Translations under genes and position numbers: made by a program
Part shown: positions 51,819 through 59,041 of the stretch, piece by piece
Layout: each line of letters starts with the position of its first letter
Position numbering within the stretch: position 1 is the first letter of the stretch
Notes under the pieces: model-generated
Told to the model about the DNA's origin: nothing
The model's input: the letters and a program-made list of their open reading frames with translations, nothing else
The model's database searches: none
Source: CAVWSM01 sp963799425
Lineage (GTDB): Bacteria; Actinomycetota; Actinomycetes; Jiangellales; Jiangellaceae
NCBI GenBank assembly: GCA_963799425.1
Contig: CAWCXA010000009.1
Location: 62,001-126,000 of the forward strand
Direction: 5' to 3'
DNA length: 64,000 nucleotides

Positions 51819-53183
51819 GTGGCTGCAACGCAGAAGAGCTCGACCCGGCGCGGTGACAGCTCAAGCTCAGGACAGAGCAAGCGCCATACCTACGTCATCG
51901 ACACGAGCGTCCTGCTCTCCGACCCTTACGCCCTGAAGCGTTTCGACGAGCACGAGGTCGTCGTGCCCGTCGTCGTCGTCACCGAGCTCGAGGGCAAGCG
52001 GCACCACCCTGAGCTGGGCTTCTTCGCCCGGACCGCACTCCGATTCCTCGACGACCTGCGCATCGCTCACGGGCGACTCGACGAGCCCATCCCGGTCGGC
52101 ACCGTCGGCGGCACCGTGCGCGTCGAGCTCAACCACACCGACCCCGACGTCCTCCCCGCGGGATTCCGCCCTCGTGACAAGGGCTGGGACAACGACTCGC
52201 GCATCCTGGCCGTCGCTCGCAACCTGCAGGCCGAGGGCCGCAACGTCACCCTCGTGTCCAAGGATCTGCCGATGCGGGTCAAGGCGAGCGCGGTGGGGCT
52301 CGTAGCGGAGGAGTACCGCGCCGGCTCAGTTGTCGAGTCCGGCTGGACCGGCATGGCCGAGGTCGACGCCACGGGCGCCGACCTCGATGCGCTGTACGAA
52401 GAGGGCTTGGCCGATCTTGACAGCGCCCGCGACCTGCCGTGCCACACAGGGTTGGTGCTGCACAGCGAGCGGGGCAGCGCCCTCGGCCGCGTGACCCCCG
52501 GCAAGCAGGTGCGGCTTGTTCGTGGCGACCGCGAGGCCTTCGGCCTGCGTGGACGCTCAGCCGAACAGCGGGTGGGTCTCGATCTGCTGCTCGACCCTGA
52601 TGTCGGCATCGTGTCGCTGGGTGGCCGGGCGGGCACGGGCAAGTCCGCGCTCGCTCTCTGTGCCGGTCTCGAGGCAGTGCTCGAGCGTCGGCAGCACCGC
52701 AAGGTGATCGTCTTCCGTCCGCTGTACGCGGTCGGCGGCCAGGACCTGGGCTATCTGCCCGGCAACGAGTCCGAGAAGATGAACCCCTGGGCGCAGGCGG
52801 TTTTCGACACTCTGGGTGCTCTGACGACCGACGAGGTGATCGACGAGGTCACCCACCGGGGCATGCTCGAGGTTCTGCCGCTGACCCACATCCGTGGCCG
52901 GTCGCTGCACGACGCGTTCGTGATCGTGGACGAGGCTCAGTCGCTCGAGCGCAACGTCTTACTGACGGTGCTCTCCCGCATCGGCACCAACTCCAAGGTG
53001 GTGCTGACCCACGACGTCGCTCAGCGTGACAATCTCCGGGTTGGCCGGCACGACGGGGTGGTCGCGGTGGTCGAGCGGCTGAAGGGCCACCCGCTGTTTG
53101 CACATGTCACGCTGACTCGCAGCGAGCGCTCGCCGATCGCGGCGCTGGTCACCGAGATGCTCGAGGAGATTCCGCTCAGCTAG
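51819..53183 (+). CDS. phoH: PhoH2: PIN domain plus PhoH ATPase
   Basis: 454 residues. Residues ~22-150 form a PIN nuclease domain (TYVIDTSVLLSDPYALKRF, acidic residues through WDNDSRILAVA). Residues ~235-454 form a PhoH ATPase with Walker A GRAGTGKSALA and Walker B FVIVDEAQSLE. M. tuberculosis PhoH2 (Rv1095) is an ATP-dependent RNA helicase and RNase, and the domain order is the same. AAGGAGG lies five bases before GTG 51819. It contains one TTA codon (52959), which needs the UAA tRNA in this window. Confidence 0.93.
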   Translation: MAATQKSSTRRGDSSSSGQSKRHTYVIDTSVLLSDPYALKRFDEHEVVVPVVVVTELEGKRHHPELGFFARTALRFLDDLRIAHGRLDEPIPVGTVGGTVRVELNHTDPDVLPAGFRPRDKGWDNDSRILAVARNLQAEGRNVTLVSKDLPMRVKASAVGLVAEEYRAGSVVESGWTGMAEVDATGADLDALYEEGLADLDSARDLPCHTGLVLHSERGSALGRVTPGKQVRLVRGDREAFGLRGRSAEQRVGLDLLLDPDVGIVSLGGRAGTGKSALALCAGLEAVLERRQHRKVIVFRPLYAVGGQDLGYLPGNESEKMNPWAQAVFDTLGALTTDEVIDEVTHRGMLEVLPLTHIRGRSLHDAFVIVDEAQSLERNVLLTVLSRIGTNSKVVLTHDVAQRDNLRVGRHDGVVAVVERLKGHPLFAHVTLTRSERSPIAALVTEMLEEIPLS

Positions 53184-53479
53184 CGCCTCTTTTGGCCGGT
53201 TTGCCACATGAGGTGATGAACGACACGTTAACGCCGTTTGGCATATAGGCGGCGATCTGTGCATGGTTGCTGGGCGAAGCACCTCAAGAGTACGCGATGC
53301 CACGGCTGAATCGCCGTCCCGGGCCGCACGCGGCCCACGTCCGTACGACCGCTTGCCCCGCCGCACGATCCGGGGCCGGGACCACGCACGTCGCCCGCCA
53401 TGATGGTGAGCCTCGACCTGCGGCGGGGGGTGAGATCAGCCGCGCGTGACGTGGGCGGGCGGCCGTCGAGAGGCACTTC
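53184..53479 (+). other. Leader region upstream of the transglycosylase gene
   Basis: 296 bases without a gene. It contains a GC-rich structured segment: GTCCCGG (53316-53322) can pair with CCGGGAC (53376-53382), enclosing a hairpin GGGCCGC/GCGGCCC (53321-53336). GTTAACG at about 53228 and TTTGGCATATAGG nearby could be promoter parts. The conserved ydaO c-di-AMP riboswitch pieces were looked for and not found. Confidence 0.4.
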
Positions 53480-54151
53480 TTGCTCAGCCGCACCACCATC
53501 CAGACTGTTTCCCGCACTGGCGCTGCCCTGTCCCTTGCAGGGGCCTGCGCCTTCGCCGCCGTTGTCAGCTCTGACCCCGTGAACGCCGTGGGCAGCTCGG
53601 CCCGCGTCGCCACCCTGGCCGCGGCAAATCAGCCGCTTGACGTGACCGGCCTCACGACGGCGTTCACCGCAGCCGCCCAGCTGGAGGCACAGCGCAAGGC
53701 CGAAGCCGACGCGGAGGCCGCCCGCATCGAGGCGGAGCGCCAAGCCGCGGCTGCCGCAGCTGCCGCCGCCGCAGAGGCCGCCCGCATCGAAGCCGAACGT
53801 CAGGCCGCCGCTGCAGCCGCAGCGCGCGCCGCCGAGGAGTCCCGCACGCCCCAGGGCGCCAAGGGGATCGGCCGGGCCATGCTCGCCGAGTTCGGCTGGG
53901 GCGACGGGCAGTGGTCCTGCCTCGACTCGCTCTGGACCAAGGAGAGCGGCTGGGACTACACAGCCGACAACCCGTCGTCCAGCGCCTTCGGTATCCCGCA
54001 GTCGTTGCCGGGCAGCAAGATGGCGAGCGTCGGCGGCGACTGGGCGACCAACCCGGTCACGCAGATCCGCTGGGGTCTTGGCTACATCCGCGACTCGTAC
54101 GGTTCGCCGTGCGCTGCGTGGAACCATTCCCGCGCCGCCAACTGGTACTGA
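53480..54151 (+). CDS. Secreted lytic transglycosylase-like protein with coiled-coil linker
   Basis: 223 residues from TTG 53480 (GAGAGG upstream). A signal peptide (TGAALSLAGACAFAAVV) is followed by an Ala/Glu/Arg coiled-coil region (about 65-125, repeating AARIEAERQAAAAAA). The C-terminal ~95 residues form a transglycosylase domain with the catalytic Glu in DSLWTKESGWDY and PSSSAFGIPQ. It presumably cuts cell-wall glycan, like Rpf-related actinobacterial proteins. The leader is long, so regulation at the RNA level is possible. Confidence 0.88.
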   Translation: MLSRTTIQTVSRTGAALSLAGACAFAAVVSSDPVNAVGSSARVATLAAANQPLDVTGLTTAFTAAAQLEAQRKAEADAEAARIEAERQAAAAAAAAAAEAARIEAERQAAAAAAARAAEESRTPQGAKGIGRAMLAEFGWGDGQWSCLDSLWTKESGWDYTADNPSSSAFGIPQSLPGSKMASVGGDWATNPVTQIRWGLGYIRDSYGSPCAAWNHSRAANWY

Positions 54152-54170
54152 CAGGCCCGCCGACCGCCGT

Positions 54171-54224
54171 GTGGATCATCCGACAACCATGGTGCTATTG
54201 CTCCGCCGATGTCGGATGATCCAC
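54171..54224. terminator. Long inverted repeat between convergent genes
   Basis: GTGGATCATCCGACA (54171-54185) and its exact complement (54210-54224) with a 24-base loop. It lies between the transglycosylase stop (54151) and the exporter permease stop (54236). It may act as a bidirectional terminator or be a repetitive palindrome. Confidence 0.65.
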
Positions 54225-54235
54225 TCGTCGAGCGC

Positions 54236-55867
54236 CTAGCTCAGGGCGAGGTCGCGGCGACGGAACGCCGTGATCCCGAGCGCGACAAGCGCCGCGGCGA
54301 CCCCGCCCAGCACCACGAGCGGCAGCACACTCACGTCGACCACCGGCACCCTCGGCAGGTGCGTGAACGGTGACAGGTCGAGCACCGCCTGGGACAGGCC
54401 GAGCGTCGGGCCGAGGAAGCTGACGACCAGGACCACCGTGAACACGCCCCAACCAAGGGCGACAGCGCGTCTCGGGAACAGGCCGAACACCGCAACGACG
54501 AACCCCGCGATGGTCAGTGTCGCGGGCACCTGGACCAGCGCGGCACCCAGCATCCTGGTGGCCTGGGCGCCGACATCGTGGATAACGAGGCCATAGGTCA
54601 CGCCGGTGGCCAGGCCGGTGAGGGCCAGGATCACGGCGGTACCGAGCACTGCGATGAGGATGTGGCTGGCCATCCACCGCGGGCGACTTACCGACGTGGA
54701 CAGCACCGCCTCGACGCCGCCACTGGCCTCCTCAGAGCGCATCCGAAGCAGCGCTTGCACGGCGTAGCCCGCCACCACGATCCCGAACAGCCCGATGATG
54801 GCAGCAAAGTAGTTGTCGGTGAGGCTGGCGCCAGTAGTGCCGAGCTCTTCGAAGATGTCTGACGTCGCCTGGCTGTCGGCGGCGAAGTCCTCGATCTCGT
54901 TGCCGATGCCGCCATAGAGCGCACCGAGCACCACCATCCCGATGGCCCAGCCGATCAGCACACCGCGCTGCAGCCGCCACGCGAGGCCGAGCGGGCTGAG
55001 CAGGCCGGCCGGAGCGTGCGCGGGTCCAGGTCGCGTCGCTCGCATCCCGGCTCCGACGTCACGATGCTGAGTGAGCTCGAACGCGAGCCCGACGGCGCCG
55101 ACACAGAACACCACCAGTAGCCCGAACACCCACCAGGCGTTGTCGTCGTACGGGCGGATCTGTTGCGCCCACCCCATCGGCGACAGCCACGAAAGCCACC
55201 CACTGACCACCCGCGTGCCGCCGTCGACGACCTGGCCCGTTGCGTCGCCGGCGGCGCGGAGCACGAAGGCCACCCCAATGGCGGCCGCAGCCGCGCCGTT
55301 GGCCGCCCGGGAGCCGTCGAAGATCTGCGCGCTGATCGCGGCGACGGCGGCGAACGCAATGCCCGTCCCGGTTACGGCCGCACCCATCGCGAATGAGCCA
55401 TCGGCAGGCAGGTCGTTGCCGACAAGCAGAAGCGAAGTGAGCAGCCCCAGAAGGACGTTGGCGCCGACGGCCACGATGATGGCGGCGGTCAGGCTGGCGT
55501 GGCGGCCGACGATGCCCGAGCCGATGAGCTCGGCCCGCCCGGCCTCCTCGTTCTGCCGGGTATGGCGAATGACCAGCAAGGTGCTCATGAAAGCAGCACC
55601 GATGAGCAGCGCCAGCAACCCCTGGGCGGCCACAGTGGCACCCAGGCTCGTGCCTGACACGAGGCCGTTGGTCATGAGTGAGACCGGGCTGTTGGCGGAC
55701 GAGATCGCCAGCTTTACGCGCGACTCCTCCGTGGGGTAAGTGCCCGTGATGCTTGGTACGAGTGACGCGGTGACGAACGTGATGCCCAGGATCCACACCG
55801 GGAGCTGGATGCGGTCGCGGCGTAGCGCCAGCCGCACCAGCCGCCCAGTGCCGGTGAACACGCTCAC
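54236..55867 (-). CDS. Large ABC exporter permease (about 12 spans)
   Basis: 543 residues with about 12 hydrophobic segments in two halves, resembling fused ABC-2 permeases of actinobacterial antibiotic exporters. The first half starts RLVRLALRRDRIQLPVWILG; the second resumes after GLAWRLQRGVLIGWAIG. Acidic DFAADSQATSDIFEELGTTG between segments is the usual extracytoplasmic loop. Its start overlaps the ATPase stop by four bases. Confidence 0.9.
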   Translation of the reverse strand: MSVFTGTGRLVRLALRRDRIQLPVWILGITFVTASLVPSITGTYPTEESRVKLAISSANSPVSLMTNGLVSGTSLGATVAAQGLLALLIGAAFMSTLLVIRHTRQNEEAGRAELIGSGIVGRHASLTAAIIVAVGANVLLGLLTSLLLVGNDLPADGSFAMGAAVTGTGIAFAAVAAISAQIFDGSRAANGAAAAAIGVAFVLRAAGDATGQVVDGGTRVVSGWLSWLSPMGWAQQIRPYDDNAWWVFGLLVVFCVGAVGLAFELTQHRDVGAGMRATRPGPAHAPAGLLSPLGLAWRLQRGVLIGWAIGMVVLGALYGGIGNEIEDFAADSQATSDIFEELGTTGASLTDNYFAAIIGLFGIVVAGYAVQALLRMRSEEASGGVEAVLSTSVSRPRWMASHILIAVLGTAVILALTGLATGVTYGLVIHDVGAQATRMLGAALVQVPATLTIAGFVVAVFGLFPRRAVALGWGVFTVVLVVSFLGPTLGLSQAVLDLSPFTHLPRVPVVDVSVLPLVVLGGVAAALVALGITAFRRRDLALS

Positions 55868-56790
55868 CGGAGCTCCGCCTTCTCGTGGTTGACGCGCTCG
55901 TTGGCGATCTCGTCGCCGTAGTGCCGCAGGAACAGCTCTTCGAGCGTCGGTGGCGTGCTGGTCAACGACGTCACGTGGAACTGGGTCAGGTGCTCCAGCA
56001 CCTTGCTCAGTTCATCGGTGTCGACGTCGAAGGCTGCATGCGAGCCGTCGACATTGAGGTCGTGCACGCCGGGCAGCTGGTCGAGCCCGCTGGATGGGCG
56101 GGCCGTCTCGATCGTGATCGCGGTGCGCGTAAGGTGCCGCAGCTCGTTGAGGGAGCCCGTCTCGACCGTCTTGCCGAGCCGGATGATGCTCACCCGGTCG
56201 GTCAGCGCCTCAACCTCGGCGAGGATGTGGCTGGATAGCAGCACGGTCTTGCCCTGCTGCTTGAGCTCCTGAATGCAGTCCTGGAAAACCGCCTCCATGA
56301 GCGGGTCGAGACCGGACGTCGGCTCGTCGAGGATGAACAGCTCGACGTCGGATGCGAGAGCCGCGACTAACGCCACCTTCTGGCGGTTGCCCTTGGAGTA
56401 GGTGCGGCCCTTCTTAGTGGGGTCGAGGTCGAACCGCTCGAGCAGCTCGTCGCGGCGCTTGGCGTCGATGCCGCCGCGCAGGTCACTGAGAAGATCGATG
56501 ACCTCGCCGCCGGACAGACTTGGCCACAGGCTGACGTCCCCGGGCACATAGGCCAGGCGCCGGTGGAGCTCGACAGCGTCATCCCAGGGGTGCTTGCCGA
56601 GAACGGTCGCTGAACCAGAGTCGGCGCGGAGCAGCCCAAGCAGGACGCGGATGGTCGTCGACTTGCCCGAGCCGTTAGGCCCTAGGAAGCCGTGCACCTC
56701 GCCGGTCTGGACTGTCAGGTCGAGGCCGTCGAGGGCCCGCGTGGAACCGAACGTCTTGACTAGTCCCGACACGTCTATTGCGGTAGTCAT
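55864..56790 (-). CDS. ABC exporter ATPase
   Basis: 308 residues: Walker A GPNGSGKSTT, signature YSKGNRQKVALVAALAS, Walker B LFILDEPTSGLDPLM, H-loop SSHILAE, and a C-terminal DUF4162-like extension. It pairs with the 543-residue permease. ATG 56790 is seven bases from TAGGGT with no strong ribosome site. Confidence 0.93.
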   Translation of the reverse strand: MTTAIDVSGLVKTFGSTRALDGLDLTVQTGEVHGFLGPNGSGKSTTIRVLLGLLRADSGSATVLGKHPWDDAVELHRRLAYVPGDVSLWPSLSGGEVIDLLSDLRGGIDAKRRDELLERFDLDPTKKGRTYSKGNRQKVALVAALASDVELFILDEPTSGLDPLMEAVFQDCIQELKQQGKTVLLSSHILAEVEALTDRVSIIRLGKTVETGSLNELRHLTRTAITIETARPSSGLDQLPGVHDLNVDGSHAAFDVDTDELSKVLEHLTQFHVTSLTSTPPTLEELFLRHYGDEIANERVNHEKAELR

Positions 56791-56803
56791 ACTTCGCACC
56801 CTA
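56788..56803 (-). promoter_or_regulatory. Putative leaderless promoter of the exporter ATPase gene
   Basis: On the minus strand: TAGGGT (56803-56798), seven bases, ATG at 56790. Confidence 0.5.
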
Positions 56804-56809
56804 CAGTGA

Positions 56810-56827
56810 GTTCACAAAGTTGTGAAC
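56810..56827. promoter_or_regulatory. Operator between exporter operon and GbsR/MarR-like regulator
   Basis: GTTCACAA-AG-TTGTGAAC, perfect 8-2-8 inverted repeat. TTGTGA (56820-56825) can be the -35 hexamer for the regulator, with TAAGAT (56841-56846) as -10. The repeat also lies just upstream of the exporter -10 box, so one protein could control both directions. Confidence 0.7.
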
Positions 56828-56875
56828 GTTAAGAACACGCTAAGATGCCTAGGCGCGAGGGCGAGGTGGACGACG

Positions 56876-57367
56876 ATGGCCGCTGAGGTGACTAACGACT
56901 CTGATGCCAGCGAGGTCGACCGCTTCGTCGAGCGGTTCGCCATCACCCTTGTCGAGGCTGGCTTACCGCGCATGCCGGCGCGAGTGTTTGCCGCGTTGCT
57001 CGTCTGCGAGGAAAGCAAGCTGACGGCCGCCGAGCTGGCTAAGCAGCTACAGGTCAGCCCGGCCGCGATCTCCGGTGCCGTGCGTTATCTGCTCCAGGTG
57101 CGCATGATCGAGCGCGGCCGCGACCCGGGCGAGCGGCGAGACCACTATGCGATGCCGCCAGGCCTTTGGTACGAGGCGGTGACCCGGCGCGACGCCGTGC
57201 TGGTCATGTGGATCAAGGCCATGGAGGAAGGCATCTCCGTCGTCCGACCCGGCTCTGCCGCCGCCGCTCGGCTTGAAGAGTCACGCGACTTCTTCCTGTT
57301 CCTGCACGACGAGCTGCCCGCCTTGTTCGATCGTTGGCGAGCGCAGCGCGGCGCTGCGCACCGCTGA
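56876..57367 (+). CDS. GbsR/MarR-like transcriptional regulator
   Basis: 163 residues. Winged helix with KLTAAELAKQLQVSPAAISG and a wing around RGRDPGERRDHYAM; the N-terminal helix RFVERFAITLVEAGLPRMPA is typical of the GbsR group. GAGGTGG precedes ATG 56876. It is divergent from the ABC exporter across a palindrome. One TTA codon at 56963. Confidence 0.88.
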   Translation: MAAEVTNDSDASEVDRFVERFAITLVEAGLPRMPARVFAALLVCEESKLTAAELAKQLQVSPAAISGAVRYLLQVRMIERGRDPGERRDHYAMPPGLWYEAVTRRDAVLVMWIKAMEEGISVVRPGSAAAARLEESRDFFLFLHDELPALFDRWRAQRGAAHR

Positions 57368-57369
57368 GC

Positions 57370-58188
57370 TCAGGCCTCGGCGATCGGCACGGCGAGGATC
57401 GGGGCGGTCGTCGGCTCCGCCGAGCCGCCGTCAGGTTCGACCGTGATCCCGACGGTGTCCCCAGGCTGGGCCGGTGCCGCCAGCTCGATCAGCACCTGAC
57501 CCGACGAGTTCGGCTCGAAAATGCCCGCCGACACTGCCCCGGCGTCGTCGATGACCCATGCCTGATAGGTGGTGCCCTGCTCGGGTTCCTCCACCGACTG
57601 CCCCATGATCAAGGTCCGGCCCAACGAGGGTGCCGCGACAATCGTCGCGGTTCCGCCGGCCAGATCAGCGCGGACGGTCTCGGCGTCCGGCGCGGTGAGC
57701 ACGCTTCGTACGGAGTCCACCTCCGCTTGCAGGTCGTTCCGCTCGTCGGAGAGCTGGGCGGCGCGGATGCCGAACACTGCCGCAGCGGCTGCTGCCAGAC
57801 CCGTTGCCGCGGCAAGCCCCACGGTCCAGCGCTGCCAGCGCCGCTCGCGGTTCGGCCGCAGAACGCGTACGGAAGTCGTCTCGGGTTCCGTCACCGGATC
57901 CGGTTTGCGTGCGTGCGCCGGCGCGGGTCGTGGCTCGGGCACCACGGCGGTTGCCACCGGCGACTCCTGCGGCGTCCGGGCGATCTCGGCCATGACCGCG
58001 GCGCGCAACGCGGGCGGCGGCGTGACGGCGTCAGCGACGGCGAGCTCGGTCAGCGCGGCCCGCATCGACCGCACCTCGGCGGCGCAGGCCGGGCAGTCGC
58101 GCAGGTGCTGCTCGAACGCGCGCGTCTCCTCCGGATCGAGGGCATCGACCGCGTAGGCGCCGGCGAGGTCGTGCATCGCCGAGTCCAT
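57370..58188 (-). CDS. Anti-sigma factor (RskA-like)
   Basis: 272 residues. The N-terminal zinc anti-sigma motif is His28, Cys32, Cys35 (QHLRDCPAC). A membrane helix (about 120-140) separates it from a C-terminal RskA domain outside the membrane (WVIDDAGAVSAGIFEPNSSG). It probably holds the adjacent ECF sigma factor inactive until regulated proteolysis. ATG 58188 shares its A with the sigma stop. Confidence 0.92.
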   Translation of the reverse strand: MDSAMHDLAGAYAVDALDPEETRAFEQHLRDCPACAAEVRSMRAALTELAVADAVTPPPALRAAVMAEIARTPQESPVATAVVPEPRPAPAHARKPDPVTEPETTSVRVLRPNRERRWQRWTVGLAAATGLAAAAAAVFGIRAAQLSDERNDLQAEVDSVRSVLTAPDAETVRADLAGGTATIVAAPSLGRTLIMGQSVEEPEQGTTYQAWVIDDAGAVSAGIFEPNSSGQVLIELAAPAQPGDTVGITVEPDGGSAEPTTAPILAVPIAEA

Positions 58189-58763
58189 CACGTCACCCCC
58201 ATCACGTCGCGAAGTCTGAGTAAGCCGTCTCGCAGCCTGGTCTTGACCGTGCCCAGCGGTATGCCTAGCTCGTCGGCGACCTGCTGCTGGGTGAGGCCGC
58301 GATAGTAGGCCAGCATGATCGCCTCGCGCTGCACCGGCGAGAGGGCATCGAGGGCATTGCGCACCTCCTCGTGCTCGCTGGCGGTGATGACGGCCTCGGC
58401 AACTTCGTCGTAGTCCGGCGGACCTGACGCCAGGGCCGCGCGGTGCTCGCGTGCCGTGGCCGCCTGCGCGGACCGTACGCGGTCGACTGACCGTCGGTGG
58501 GCGAGTGTCAGGACCCACGCGGAAGCCGAGCCGCGCTCCGGATCGAAGCGGGCCGCCGTACGCCAGATCTCGACCATGACCTCCTGTGTCACTTCCTCCG
58601 CGTGCGCGGCGTTGCGGATGACCCTGCGGGCGATGCCCAGGACAAGGCCCGCCATGCGGTCGTACACCATCTCGAACGCCCGTTCATCGCCGCGCCCTAC
58701 GCGCTGCAGCAGCACTTCACTGCTCAGCGAGTCGAGCGCAACGCCGGGACCGTCGCTCGCCAC
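58188..58763 (-). CDS. ECF sigma factor (SigK-like)
   Basis: 191 residues from GTG 58763: region 2 (AHAEEVTQEVMVEIWRTAAR), region 4 (LSPVQREAIMLAYYRGLTQQ with QVADELGIPLGTVKTRLRDG). This resembles SigK/ECF19, whose partner is RskA, encoded next. An upstream extension to 58967 is open but lies outside the usual sigma length; GGAGGAG at about 58790 is too far upstream to decide the start. Confidence 0.9.
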   Translation of the reverse strand: MASDGPGVALDSLSSEVLLQRVGRGDERAFEMVYDRMAGLVLGIARRVIRNAAHAEEVTQEVMVEIWRTAARFDPERGSASAWVLTLAHRRSVDRVRSAQAATAREHRAALASGPPDYDEVAEAVITASEHEEVRNALDALSPVQREAIMLAYYRGLTQQQVADELGIPLGTVKTRLRDGLLRLRDVMGVT

Positions 58764-59041
58764 GAGGCGAGCCTGCCAGAAATGCTCTCCTCCTTGCGCG
58801 TCAGATCTCCTGTGATCTGTTCGGAGCGAACTGGCAAGCGGATTGGCCGATGCCACGAATTGTTGACGCCGGACTTGCGTGGGCGCTGTCATACGGATGG
58901 TTCGGCGCGCCGGCGAACCTGGATGCCATAGCTGGCGTACGAGTCGAAGGGCAGGAGCAGTTCGCACGGTCTGCCGCCACGCCTTCGAGTCCGCACCGTG
59001 GCAAGATCAGCCGGGTCCACGACCAGGGCCGAGGTGACAGG

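Noticed and set aside
53184..53479. ydaO-type c-di-AMP riboswitch
   Set aside because: The conserved pieces (such as the GGGGTGAATC-like segment and CCCGACAGCTAAC-like segment) are not present.
53228..54127. Frame opposite the transglycosylase, Gly/Cys-rich
   Set aside because: Its low-complexity sequence mirrors the Ala-rich coiled coil on the other strand.
56810..56827. Second Rex site
   Set aside because: The half-sites are in the opposite order (TTCACAA first) with a 2-base spacer, unlike the Rex operator.
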